A stretch of 64,000 bases of DNA. Source: Cloeon dipterum (taxonomy: Eukaryota; Arthropoda; Insecta; Ephemeroptera; Baetidae). The notes under the pieces are model-generated. The model had not been told where the DNA came from, searched no databases, and was given only the letters and a program-made list of their open reading frames with translations. Shown here one piece after another: positions 38,424-50,199 of this stretch (positions within the stretch are counted from its first letter, which is position 1; every line of letters starts with the position of its first letter). Location of the stretch: positions 20,915,681 through 20,979,680 of the forward strand of contig NC_088786.1 in NCBI RefSeq assembly GCF_949628265.1, in the 5' to 3' direction. The position numbers and the translations under genes are program-made.

Positions 38424-39192
38424 GATTGCGTTCAGAGAATGAAAGTGAACTGATGACTATGGATCGCGCTGTGCAGTTTTATACCATATCACGCCCTTTC
38501 AACTTTTCCGTTGCCTACCTTGAGCGATCAGAAGCAAATACCAGTAAACAAGTTTAGTGTCGCATCTTCATAAAGGTCACAGCCATTCATCAGTGCGTGA
38601 GACACAATGCGCGCTGAGGTTCGCTTACGAATTGGCGAGAAAAGTTGCCGTTCAAGGCTGCAAATTGGTGTCAAATATTGAGAGTAACAGATTGCGCCCC
38701 TGCTCCTTGTGCGAATAGTTTGTATGGTGTAATTTATGAAGTGTTTGTGTTAGTTTTTTAAAATAATTTCGGTTCATGAAAATGTCGACTCATTTTTGTT
38801 TTGTTTCGCGCATGTTGTTTTCAAGCATTTTGCACGCTGTCATTGTTTGTTGACAGATACATAAATATTATAAATGATCAAATTTTTTGAGTGATCATTC
38901 TCGTAGTACGTCCACTTGATAAAATTTGGTTTACTATTTTTGGAATTTGAAGCATTTAAGCACCATCATACTAGAGAGAAATAATAATTAAAATTATTGA
39001 CGTCACAACTGAATACCATCATTGGCTATATATTAGCTAAAAATCATGGTTTGACGGAAGTCGGTGTCATAGCAATGGCGGTTCGGAAAAAATTCAGCAA
39101 ACTATGATGATTGCGAAACACTATACTGACACTCAAGGACGTTCAATATGAGCGGTGCTCCTATTGCTCACATACTGTATTTTATTACTAAT
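38424..39192. other. Intergenic, cuticle protein B to lectin gene
   Basis: Contains the cuticle protein B promoter. An ATG at 39148, in frame with the lectin signal peptide, would add 15 residues. Nothing else seen. Confidence 0.4.
38477..38483 (-). promoter_or_regulatory. TATA box of cuticle protein B
   Basis: TATAAAA on the minus strand, about 57 bases upstream of the ATG at 38423. Confidence 0.75.
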
Positions 39193-42100
39193 ATGAACTC
39201 GCTAAAGCTCGGAACGTTTGCTTTCTTCGTGCTGGTCGTTTTAAATTTGTGCGCCTCGCAGGTTGGTTTGTCGCAGGAAACCTCACCTTTATTTTTTTTA
39301 TCAAACTATTCCTTATCACAGATATTTTTTTCAAATCTTTCTAGCGTTTTTTAATAATTTGGTGAAACAAATTTCCCACTCTGAACCCTTTTGAAAGCAA
39401 AAAGGAAAAGAAAAAAATAAATTACCCAAAACAATTTAGCTGCTTTCTTCAATGTTTTTACAATAGTATATTTACATTTTTATATGTATGAACTTTAATT
39501 TTAATTTTTTAAGCTTTAATTTAATTCAATATTAATAGGTTGAATTGAAGGAGCTGAAGAGTAAGGAATTTGAAAACAGAAGTTTATGAGTTCAAGATTG
39601 TTGCTTACAATTTACTACATTAAAGGTAGACGTCGGTTCTACATTATAAGATGCTGCGGGCGAAGGTCTTGCACTAACGTGCGCCGACTGAAAAAAGCGA
39701 ACCGTACATTAATCGCTCAACCAACTAAATCTATTTTAAATCCTTTGAAATCGTTGCCAACCAAAATAAGTCTAGAAACGGAAGTAAATGTCGAAGAAAC
39801 GAAAACTGAAGCAGCGCCAGAAACTGCCGATGTGAACTTAACTTTGAATACGCTAAAGGGTCCTCAGCAACCGATTGTAATTACATAATATTATATATTA
39901 ACAAACTGTAATAAGCGAGTGTCTCAAATTCAGCCAGCAACAAAAACGGAATTCACGAATAGTATCGTGACGGGAGAGAGAACAACAAGTGCGGGAGAGA
40001 TTATAAAGACCATTACTGACTCGGCCAATGTTTCCTCAACGAACGTTTTCCCAACGCTCTCTACAGACACAATACCAAATTCGGCATACACGGTCTTGAT
40101 AAGCACCATCCCTAGAGCTCAACAACAATTGCACCTGCTTCCATTTCATCTACCGCACAAGTAAGGCAATTTTTAATTAGGATATTTATTTCACATTGCC
40201 ATTATACTACATAATATAAAGATTAGGCTTGATTCCATGATGACGAGCACCATCTCAACCGATACAGTTTCAAATAATATGGCCTCAATTAGCACAACAA
40301 TCATAAAATTATCTATATCGTCAACTACATCCGTCCCGTCAACAGCTCGCACGACAGTAAATAAATATAATTATTATTTATGGCTTAAATCATCACTTAT
40401 TGTGGTTAAATTTTTCTTTTAGGTTCCCTTTGACTGTTCTTTAATGCCTTGTGAAAAAAATAATTCACTTTTCGACAGAAATTCAAACCTTATAGGCATA
40501 ATAATAATGTTTCTAGATTGAGTTTGAAAATTAATAATCAATATATGGAACAGATCCTCAAAAATATGGAGCGTGGAGAGAAATCTGCGGTGAATGGTTT
40601 CTTTTGGGAAAATCAATAGTAAAGAATAATAGTTGCATTGAAAGGAACTATTCTAATCCCACGAATTTTTAGACAACGTGGGAGAATAATGCGAAAAGAT
40701 GCTGCAGCATTGGAATGAGGCCGCTGGCGTTTGAGACCGACGAGAAATTTAACTGTTTCAAAGCCCAAACCTCAAGTAAAACAAAAATTGAAATATTTCA
40801 GGGGTCGTAATTTTTTAAACGGTGAAACAGAGGAAGTTTGGCACTACAACTTTAATTACTGGACATCAGGTCGTCGGGGGTTCGCAAACAGTTCCTTCCA
40901 ATGGTGTTATTACAACAATTCAGAATCTTTCGCCAACATGAATTCAATGTGGGCTAAGGGATTTCCAGCAAATTCAACTTTTTTGGACTGTATCCATTTG
41001 TCTGTCTTAAAAAATATGAACGGTACTGAGTTGACTCAAAAGAGCTGCACAAACACGTTTGTGTTTTCGTGCAAGGTATTTGTGCAATATTCACATAAAA
41101 TTTAATCCGATTTGACTTAATGTATCAGGGAAAACCAACAACAGCTCCTCCTCATTGCATCGTTCCAAGCTGTCCCAGTCTAAACTGCATCAAGAACGTA
41201 ATTTTTCTCTAAATTTGTCTGAGACAATATTAAACCCTTTTGATTTAGGATTCGCTAACAACATTCGCTAGGGGAAACGTGTATAAATATTTAGGAAGTG
41301 CGAGCACTTATATCTTAAATGTTATTAATTTTGCGAGGAAAATTTCGTTTCTGTAACAGACCCATCGGATTATGGCATTTGGAAAACTGTAAACAGCAGG
41401 ATTTACATGTTCAGAAATACAGTTAAATCGGTAAAATTTTGACAAATCAGAAATTACGATTGTTAAATTTAAAACTGCAGTGGTCAGAAGCAACCACGTT
41501 CTGCTGTTCTATTGGAATGAAATTATTAAGCCTCGACATGAGTTACAAATACAGTGCTTTATCAATGGCTCTAGGTGGGAGATAAATTTTTGATTTTGTT
41601 AATGAAAAACCCTCTGGAAAATATAGCCAGTGAGCAATCAAGTCTATTCGGGAAATACTGGACGTCTGGGACGGACAACGGCTGCAATGATGTATTTGGT
41701 TGGTGCGCTGCCAACAAACTGGTTAGAGGGCCGATTTGGGGGCGCGGAGAACCTCAAACTGGAAAACACTGCATAGCCACCGATGTCAACGGCGCCAGCG
41801 TAACTCTGACTGCGGTGGATTGCTCAACAAACCTTCCATTTATTTGCGAAGTAATTATAAGATAGTTAAAATTTTATAAACTTGAAGGATTTTTTTTAGG
41901 TAAGAGACTCGCTCAAATCCACGAGCTACGGAAAAGCAATTCAGGACGAGTGTGCTTCAAATTTCAACATGTCTGAAAGTTTGCAAATGGTTTTATGAGT
42001 ATCAAATTTTTAATCTTCTCTATAGTTGAAATAGATACCATTTTAAACAGCACATCGTTCGATGTTAAAATAAAGGTTTAAATTATTGGTCTTAGTTATC

Positions 42101-43309
42101 AGTTTTGTGAATGTTTTTTTAATTTTAAAGTGTTTTTTAAAATGCTTGGCTGAAAATGGAGAAATGGTAAAGTTTCATTTGCAGTCAATATTCAAAGGGA
42201 GTAATATAATCAAAGGTTATCAATGGCCGGGTGGTGGAAGAGCAGCTATTAAAACTGGTTGAGCTCATGTCCACCGGCGACAACACGCAGTTAATGAGCG
42301 ATTTTAAAACTGTGGACGAATGCACTAAAATTCGTATGTATATATGATTCCGATTAAACTGGTCATCAGAGCATGAAATGCAGAGGGAATGGATGAGTGC
42401 GACACGGTGGCATTAGTATTCCAGTGTGGACAGGAAAAGGACCCGATCCTGGTTAAGAACTCAATGAAAATCGTAGAATTGAACGATTCAGCTGTATGTC
42501 CTTCTAGGCACACACTACTTGTTTTTATATAAAGACTATTTTTCAAGGGACAATCACCTCTGCAGCCAGCAATAGGCCAATGCATAACTGACTATCCTTG
42601 TGTTATGACAGTATATATGGTCCAACTAATTACTTTAAACAATTATTTCTGACATATTTCTTGCAGAGATCTGGCAGGCAAATTTTTCTAACAAATGGCG
42701 GTAACTGATGATGGACACATGATCATTATTGTTTTATGATGTTTGCAAATTTTGATTTAATTTGAACAGCATTTGTTGATGGCTTCGTCCTCGATATATG
42801 TGGAAAGCGCTACATCTTAGGGACAGCTCATGTATATCAAGAAAACACGTGTTCAGAGATTTTCTGTAACTTCAGTTCAACAGATAACGTATAGAAAAGC
42901 CGCATCTTGGTGTTGCCAATTCGGACTGAAACTCGTTTCGCTAGAAACGTTTGAAGAGTTTGAATGCATCGCTTCATCATCACTAGGTATTAGTCTTAAA
43001 ATAGATAGGTCAATAATCTTTAGTTTACGCTTGGATCCTCGCGATTTTTACCAAAGGAGGACGAGTTAGGCCGATAAAACTATGGACCTCAGCTTCTAGG
43101 AAAGGAACGCAAGAAAATGGCTTTCGATGGTGTACTTCCAAGGCTCCATTTAACGTGTCGATGTGGAAATGGAATAGCCTGAACGGTTTTCCTGACCACT
43201 CTATAATGACCATGTATATCCAAAATATACCTGATGGTACTAGCTACTTCAATGTGGATCTAGAAAGCGAACCGATATGTCTCCCTTTGTGTGAAGAACC
43301 ACCTCTCTG
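39193..43309 (+). CDS. Secreted C-type lectin-like protein with an embedded odorant-binding domain
   Basis: A many-exon gene whose ends and some joins are approximate. The N-terminus MNSLKLGTFAFFVLVVLNLCAS is a signal peptide. A basic segment (about 39625-39877) and a Ser/Thr-rich mucin-like stretch (about 39905-40365) follow. CTLD 1 spans about 40673-41080 (KRCCSIGMRPLAFETDEKF; NYWTSGRRG; FQWC). CTLD 2 covers about 41345-41850 (YGIWKTV; FCCSIGMKLLSLD; KYWTSGTDNGC; STNLPFICE). An OBP-type module lies at about 41900-42493: DEC, then CFLKC (C2-x3-C3, codons from 42131), DECTKI, and CDTVALVFQC (C5-x8-C6). CTLD 3 lies at about 42772-43309 (ICGKRYILG; SWCCQFGLKLVSLE; LWTSASRKG; FRWC). No calcium-binding EPN or WND triad is obvious, so sugar binding is doubtful. 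A frame change near 40115 in the mucin part may be a missed splice or an indel. Confidence 0.72.
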
Positions 43310-44441
43310 AAAACATGATAAAGCATTCCTTTGCATTTTATGAAATGATTATTGGTGTTTTTTGTGTTTGAAAATACTATCTTGAATTTTAACAAATAAA
43401 AATAGCAAAAAAACAGAATAGCATAAATTGAACCTTTATTTTAACATTAATTTTTTTAGCTTTAACTCTTAATATTAGGGGTAAATATGGTTAAAACGCT
43501 CATCTATACATAACATAAACGTTCATTTTTTATTTTTAAACTTCAGTTTGAAGTAACTTTTAAATACTGTACTAAAATATTTTAAGTTTTTGTGTTCATT
43601 TTGCCATCTCTGACATTGGGCAGTCAGTATTAGATCCCCGAATGCACAAATACTGGCTGCCTTATATCAGAGATTGCAGAAAGTGGTTAGATTAGTGACT
43701 CGAAATGCCCAAATAGCTCAACGGGGCTGGAACTCGCCTCTTGCTGGTTTTCGCACCTGTCTAGCGGCTTTTTATGGAAAAATGTCTGGCGTATCAATTG
43801 GGCCCAAGCTCCTCTGCGGCCACTTGGGCCCCACGTTATATGCTCGGAGGTGTTATGAGAGCTCATAGCCCACGGGATGATGAGGTTAAACAAAACTGAA
43901 CATTTTATCTAAAGCAGTACTACACTTCTATGATCCTTTAAAATAGTGTAGTTAAATCATTATTATTACTATTCATTAATTGGACACCATCGGTGAACGA
44001 TTTAATTATAATTTTGTTTCTAATAACAGACAGCTTGGGATAATGTTAAAGATTTTTTGATACAGTCGAGTAAATGATACAAGAATCACATTAGATACAT
44101 TTGCAATTTACGTACAGTTACTTCAAGATGAAAACATTTTTTTAAATAGATGAGGAAATGCCATGAAAGGAATATCTTGTTAACATAGCCCTTGTAAATA
44201 TCTTTACAATTTGTATTAGTCCAATTAAACTTAGTTAAATTATGACAATTAAAAAGATAAACTCACTACAAGACCAAATTTGAAATGAGCATTTTCAATC
44301 ATAAACCTACGCAATTATCGCAATTATATGTCGCATTTTTATAGGCAAGTTTTTTTTCAGTGCTCTTTTTATCTGAGCAATAATGAATTCTCAGGCAAGA
44401 AGTAATTGAATCAATTCATAATTAAAATTAGAAACAATTAC
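43310..44441. other. Intergenic, lectin gene to acyltransferase
   Basis: At about 43800-43834 there is a small inverted repeat (GGGCCCAAG ... CTTGGGCCC), and near 43622-43660 a weaker one. The GC-richer patch 43690-43870 has open frames on both strands but nothing recognisable. Confidence 0.4.
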
Positions 44442-45621
44442 TTAATCGTCTAAGTAAAGCTTTTTAAAGACAACCCACGTGGAAACGCCGAGCTCTTCGT
44501 AACCAACCAAGCGGAAAAGGCGGATGGAAGCTTCGTTCTGGAGTAAAATGGCCGCGTAAGGTGTCACTCCAGCGTGGGCCAGATTTCTCGTCTGATGCGC
44601 CAGAGCGATGGACGCATAGCCTCTACGCTCGAACGACGGCAGCGTCTGCAGAAGCCCAACGGCGCCATACTCGGCTTGCAGAACCATCGAGGCCAGTTCC
44701 TCCGAGCAGCCGTCATCTTTTGTCACGAAAATACCCACTGATGGATTTTCTGTGATCATTTTCTTGACTATCGGTTTGAACTCAAGGTCGTCTCGCATGG
44801 ACCAGTGGTCGAAAACCGTCTGAAAATGAGACAAGTCCACGGACCCCACTCGAACTTTGTCGGACACTCTGAAATGTGATATAAAGATTTAGCTAATTAA
44901 TATTTAAAGTGTAAATTTCTCAATACTCTTAAAAATGCAAAGGTTATTTGCAATTTTTCGCTCTGAGACTAAATATATTATTGAAACTTGCCGATACTTG
45001 TATAATTTTTTATATTTTTTGGACTTATAAGCGTACCTGGGCAAGGGGCACTCGACAGCTTTCTGGATGGGCATGTAAAGAAGCTTGCAAGGAATGTGGT
45101 AATCACCAGTGCATTTGAATCCGTTGACCTTGAGAACTTCGGTTAAAATGGGCAGGTGTCTGTCAAGCAGACAAGCAATGTGGATGACTCTTTCCCAGTC
45201 AATCAACTTTGTTTTCAGCGCCGAGGCTCGCAGCGTGGCCGTTTTCTCCAGCGGGGCATACATCACGCCGTACATCTTGCCGCAATCCTTTTTGCCCAGA
45301 TAAAATAAATCTTCTAATGTTAATGAAAAGTACATTATATTACTGCCAATCCATCCGAGAGACAAATTAAAATTCCTTCCTTCCACGACGATCCTGCTGG
45401 ACTGAAAATGCGCAGTTTGAGACTTGGGGTTGTCACTCGCCATCGTAGGTGCAAGGAGATCCATTCGTATGGCTTGGAAATATTACAAGCTATAGCTCAA
45501 ACTGCATGGCGAATTATTAAAATCAACCAACCACGATGGAGTCAGGCAGAAATTTTTCCAAAGTATTCAATACTTGTGGCAAGTCCTCCTCAGAAACTTG
45601 CAACAGCACATCTCGGTCCAT
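44442..45621 (-). CDS. Glycine N-acyltransferase-like (GNAT fold) protein with one frame break
   Basis: Three exons: 45621-45528, 45489-45037 and 44868-44442. The start MDRDVLLQVSEEDLPQVLN and the middle block (LKLRIFSPAGSSWKEG; LIDWERVIHIACLLDRH) match the insect GLYAT-like family. The last exon holds the FR47-type GNAT core: VGLLQTLPSFERRGYAS (acetyl-CoA loop) and NEASIRLFRLVGYEELG. The family transfers acyl groups from CoA to glycine or other amines; the substrate is unknown. The exons total 974 nt, one short of a whole number of codons. Homology changes frame near 45327 (GTAATATAATG), as after loss of one base. This could be a sequencing error or a real lesion. The donor within GTGGTTGGTTGA was chosen to keep phase with the second exon. 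Confidence 0.75.
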
Positions 45622-46276
45622 TCTCTTCAAGAAACAGAGCGAAAATAAGATAATTATATTTGGAAGAACTGCCTTTTATCTTATGATAGCTCTTGAAATC
45701 TATTATTTGAGATACTTTATTGAACTTTCAACTTAAGAGAGTTCTTTGATAACCACCCAAAGTGTTTCTGTCGCTTATCTAACAGTGCTGCGCGTGCGTC
45801 CGAGTCACAAAAGGCAATCATAACTAATTTGAATATAAAACTAGGTCGATTCATGTAGACCTGTTTACGATTTGCAACAGCAATATATTGCGCTTCACCG
45901 TGTTTTTTGCTACCGCTTTTAAGCAGCAGTTTAAGTAACGATTAATTTTTACGTTTTCTTAATTGCCGTTTCAAAATGAATACGTTTTATCGCAAAAATA
46001 GATTGAGCACTGCTAAATTTTTTCATATTGATATAACGTAAAATGCTTTTGTTGGTTTTTCTTGAAAATGGGGATAAATGGTCAAGAGTTTTCCTTTAAA
46101 TAATACTGCTCTGCGTCGCAATGCTATCATGGTTGACGGAATTCGATGTCATCTGAAAAGGCAATTCTGAAAAAACCTGCCCACTCGCTTTTAGCTTGAA
46201 ATAATTATTAGTATGTGATGACGCCGTTAAAAATACAAAATTAAAGGAAAAATGTGTTTTCTATTTACGATAAATA

Positions 46277-46820
46277 AGGTCACGTGGGAAACGAATACGA
46301 AAAGATTCAGTATAGCATTGAAATGAGGCCGCTGCAGGCGTTCGAAATTCAAACGTTTCAAAATGTTCAGCAGAACACGTATGGTTATATAATTTTTATA
46401 GCTCAATATTAATTTCATGGTGAGATAGAGGCAGTTTGGAACTATTACAACTTAAATTACTGAACGTCAGATCAACGCGTGCTTGAAATAATTCCTTTTA
46501 GTGGTGCTACCACAACACCACACAGCCGTTCGCCAACGAACTCAATGTGCGCTAAGGATTTCCAGTAAACACTTCATCTTATAGTACAATCTGTATCCAA
46601 TTGTCTGTCATATAGAATAAGAACGCACCTGCTGAGCTGACAAAAAAGAGCCTACGCGTATATTATTATGAATATATTCGTATTTCCTGGAAAGTATCTC
46701 TGCAAGAACCTCAAAATATCAGTAATGATCTTGTTTTAATTGTCCGGGAAAACCAAAAATAGGTCCTCTTCGTTGCGTCCTTCCAAGTTGTTCTAATCTT
46801 ACTTGCATAAAAAATGTATT
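46277..46820 (+). pseudogene. Decayed partial copy of the lectin gene (CTLD 1 region)
   Basis: Segments line up in order with 40673-41200 of the intact gene: CACGTGGG...AAAGATTC...AGCATTG, then GAAATGAGGCCGCTG, then GTTTGGAAC and AATTACTG, then AGTGGTGCTACCACAACA, then TTCGCCAACGAACTCAATGTG, and finally GGGAAAACCAA...GTTGC...CTTCCAAG. Several stops and indels interrupt it. Intron sequence lies between the exon-like pieces, so it is a duplicated fragment of genomic DNA, not a retrocopy. Confidence 0.8.
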
Positions 46821-47088
46821 GATTTATTGATCGATTTTTATGTGATGTGCTTCTAACTTATGAAATTAAATAGCAATTGAGCAAAATTACTAAAATCAGT
46901 GAAAATAAAAATATTGCTTGGTTTAAAATAAAAATAAATAGATTAGGAAGAATTTTAAAAAACGGACCCTTTTTCTCTCTCTTCAAATATGTATATAGCT
47001 GCTGCATGTTGTTGTAGAAGCAGAATGAAGCTACCAATATAAGTGTAGAAGCACGCGCTGATTTTGGCAAATTTTTGTTTTTCTGTAT

Positions 47089-47342
47089 GTGGGTCTAAGA
47101 TAGGCTTGTCTCCTCAGGTGTCTCCTCACTCTCATATGTACCAGCTTACAATTGTAGTGCGTCCTGGTCCCGGCAAAATTGCGCAACGTTCAAAAAACAC
47201 CCAAATTTTCATTGCCGAATTGATTGTTGGCCTTTTCTTGCAACAAGGAAATTCGCGTTTGGTTGTTGAAAGTTACGCGATTTTGCCGGGACCAGGGCGA
47301 GTGGCACATGAGGTGACAAGCATATCTCATTGTTAGACCCAC
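47089..47342. mobile_element. MITE-like fold-back element
   Basis: The outer ends are inverted repeats: GTGGGTCTAA...GGCTTGTC at the left and GACAAGC...GTTAGACCCAC at the right. Inside, GTCCTGGTCCCGGCAAAAT at the left pairs with ATTTTGCCGGGACCAGGGCG at the right. Almost the whole 254 bases can fold back on itself. No transposase is present, so it is a non-autonomous DNA element of unknown superfamily; I could not settle the target-site duplication. Confidence 0.75.
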
Positions 47343-48992
47343 CCAGCAGTGAACACTTCATACCGTTGCTGAAAATTAAAAAAATGTCATTTCATACTTA
47401 ATTTTATTCATATATACAGAATGTTAACAACCCTAAAATTGTTAAAATCACCCAAAAATATTAAGTTCTCTGCCAAGGGGACAAATTAAAGAGGATAATC
47501 AAATTATTTTCGCGTGAAATCGAGTTTAAGATTGCATTGTTCAATTAGGTGCGGTGCAGTAGAAGACAACATGATAAATCTATTAGAAAAAGCCGTAGAC
47601 TTTAAAAAGTCCATTATGACTCAAGCGTGTCGACTTTTTAGATTGGTGACTAATCACACCAGAGCCGCCAGAGCTGGGTGTATGTTTTGTGAGAGCAGCG
47701 CTTCCAACGCAAGAAAGGTGCGGAGCGCCGGAGCCCCGTTTCGATGTTCTCCGAGAGAGGTCATTGTGCACCAGAAAGCAAAAACCAAGGAGACTACGAG
47801 GCTGGTGAGTGAGTGCGTGCGGAATTAAATCTGCCAAAAACAGCTCAGCTGTTTTGGTTTTGGTGGGGGAACAAGGAAAAACAGACTTCAAATTACATCT
47901 TACTTAGACTATTTTCAAAAGACCTATGGTAACCTCGAAACCTAAGACCAATGATACATAAATTGCAGTTCAGAACAAATCTCATAGCCATTCATTCGTA
48001 GACTCGATTCTGAGTGCTACCTTTAACCGTCAGGCAGGAACGTAAAAGGTAATATAAATACAATTTAAGTTTGCTCTTCTTATCAATGTTTTTTTTAATT
48101 AAATCAAGTCTTTTGAGTTGGTGACAACCTTCTTCTGCTTATATTTACTACAGATTTTCATGTGCTTTGTATCATAAATTCTATTTCGAAAGTTTATATG
48201 AGAGTTATCACAGCAGTCATCTCATAATGTGGGTTTACCCTTTCTTGACCTGTTGTCCTGTTGAGTTTCTCCTAGTGCGTTCATCGGGCCCAATTTTTGC
48301 TGCCTGGGCAGGCCCGTACCTTAATAGTGACGCAACCCGGCCCCACTCATACCCGATGTTTTAACTCATCTCATTGCTTGAGCCCGCCTGGACCCGATAT
48401 ACAGGGCCCGAGTGCGCCCACCCAAAAAAATTAATTAATAGTTTATTTAAATTTAAAAATTTACATATATTCTCAAAAAAATCTGCACTGTTGAGGAAAT
48501 ATTGACCACTTCGACCGCAAATTTCCTCTGAAGAGCATTCTTTTTAAATTATCATTTGCTGGCTGTTTTAAAAAAAAATTATTTTTCAAAATCTTTCGAA
48601 GTCAAGATGACATAATAATTATAAAATTATTGAAAACTGAGTTGCAAAAACATTGCCTGCAAAGATGGTTAAAATTGAAAAAAAACCGCATTGAACCACT
48701 ACACCGCATTTTTTTTAATGCGGGTTTTTCCCAAAGGCACTACTCAGCTCTTTTCGCTCTCTGATTGAACAAAAATTGGCAATGCATTGGAATTTTTTCC
48801 GAGAGCGTATGAAAATGAGGTTTTTTTGATGAAGGGTGATCGGATTTTTTAAAATACCCGCACCTGGTAGAGTAAACCCGAACCCGCCCAAACCCGGCCC
48901 GACGAGAGAATAAATAACCCGGTACCGGGTTTACCCGAGCATTTTCGGGTACCAAAAAAAATACACGGCACGTCGAACGCACTAGACTTTCT

Positions 48993-49044
48993 CCGCGCCC
49001 TAGCGTAAGATCGAGAATTTAAGTCTCGATCTAATTGGGCGCGG
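48993..49044. repeat. Compound palindrome
   Basis: The inner arms AGATCGAGA and TCTCGATCT (49008-49032) are flanked by outer arms CCGCGCCC (48993-49000) and GGGCGCGG (49037-49044). It could form a two-step hairpin or cruciform. It may be the end of a degraded transposon that includes the CCCG-rich blocks to its left. Confidence 0.6.
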
Positions 49045-49560
49045 TGTGACACCCAGTCAGCGGCAGCTCACGGAACAACACGATAAATAATATAATCACA
49101 TATACATTTATTCCACAAGCATAGCTCGTAAACTAGTGTATGACTTATTTATTTTTATTGTTAATGTAGCAATATAATTATAGTCAAAGAATATCATCTA
49201 TTAATATATCAATAACAAGCATAATTGCATAAAAGCGCGAAACAAATATGAAAATATATTGTTCACGTGCGTTTTTTTAAATACCAGATGTTTCACAATT
49301 CAGATTTGATTTTTTATTGTTTGAAGTATTTTTCTAGCATTAAATAGACAAATTTTTACCTTACTTTAGAGAATAAGTTTAAGGATAAAAATCAAATCTA
49401 AAAGTTGATCGATTATTTCCTAATAAGACAATTTGAGGAATATTTATTACGGACAATTTTTTTATTTAAGTGTTGATTAGATTATGGCGTATACTCATTC
49501 GCACTGATATGACTTTTTGACGCTAAGTATAATTTTTGCTCTCATTGTCAGGAGAACAAA

Positions 49561-50199
49561 ATGCATCTCTTGCCACGAGCGCTGTGTGACAAGCTGAAGT
49601 TTGAATTCGCGCTGCACCGCCTGTTCTCCTTTTATTCCTTGCGCTCCTACCCTGAGGTGCTGCCGTTTAAAGCTGAAACCCTGGCTCGGAAAGGACTTTA
49701 CTGCGTAGACTCTTCCACCGTTCGCTGCAAATTCTGCGACTTCTCCATTCTTATCGACGCCAACCTGAAAGCCTGCGTGGAACGCGAGCACCCTGTGTGT
49801 CGAGACGAATCTTTCGCAACGGACGTCCCCATTCCTGAACACCTCAACTTGAACTACGAGGCGTGCAGACTATACACGGTGCTGAAAAGGGAGTGGAAAT
49901 TTTTCACGCCGCTCGATTTGGCGTCAGACGGCTTCTATTACACCGGCAAAAGAGACTTGTGCATGTGCCAATATTGTTTCCTGGAGGTCGAAGGTTGGGA
50001 GGACGGAGACACGCCCAAAAACCAGCATCAACACCACAACGATTTGTGTCCTTTTCTGTGCAACAAATCGAATGTGCAGAATGTCAGGATCGGAGATGAG
50101 GAAGCAGGCTGCTTGCACGACGCGATCGGCCAAGAGTACCAGGGGTCGAAGCAGATGACTGATGCGGAGATTGCTGATGCCATCGCAAAGAAAGTGTAA
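49561..50199 (+). CDS. Short IAP with two BIR domains and no RING
   Basis: An intronless ORF of 212 residues. BIR1 (about residues 14-80; CKFCDF) lacks a normally placed zinc His, as in the paralogue at 2685. BIR2 (about residues 98-165) is complete: DLASDGFYYTG, CQYC, GWEDGD, then His and Cys. The tail after BIR2 is short and ends in MTDAEIADAIAKKV, so BIR3 and RING are absent. A protein like this could bind a caspase but not ubiquitinate it. It shares VPI...HLNLNYEACRLYTVL with the linker of the first IAP. It lies 1.2 kb upstream of the second caspase gene on the same strand. Confidence 0.9.
   Translation: MHLLPRALCDKLKFEFALHRLFSFYSLRSYPEVLPFKAETLARKGLYCVDSSTVRCKFCDFSILIDANLKACVEREHPVCRDESFATDVPIPEHLNLNYEACRLYTVLKREWKFFTPLDLASDGFYYTGKRDLCMCQYCFLEVEGWEDGDTPKNQHQHHNDLCPFLCNKSNVQNVRIGDEEAGCLHDAIGQEYQGSKQMTDAEIADAIAKKV

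Larger units (their letters stand above)
45622..49560. other. Repeat-bearing intergenic region
   Basis: Holds the decayed lectin copy (46277-46820), a fold-back element (47089-47342), GC-richer CCCG-rich blocks at about 48285-48425 and 48855-48960 of unknown origin, and a compound palindrome (48993-49044). The patch 47510-47830 has open frames on both strands without recognisable product. The intron acceptor-like CATTGTCAG just before 49561 suggests a 5' UTR intron of the next IAP. Confidence 0.5.

Noticed and set aside
47514-47891. Overlapping open frames on both strands
   Set aside because: Neither resembles a known protein; probably GC-richer repeat or unique non-coding sequence.
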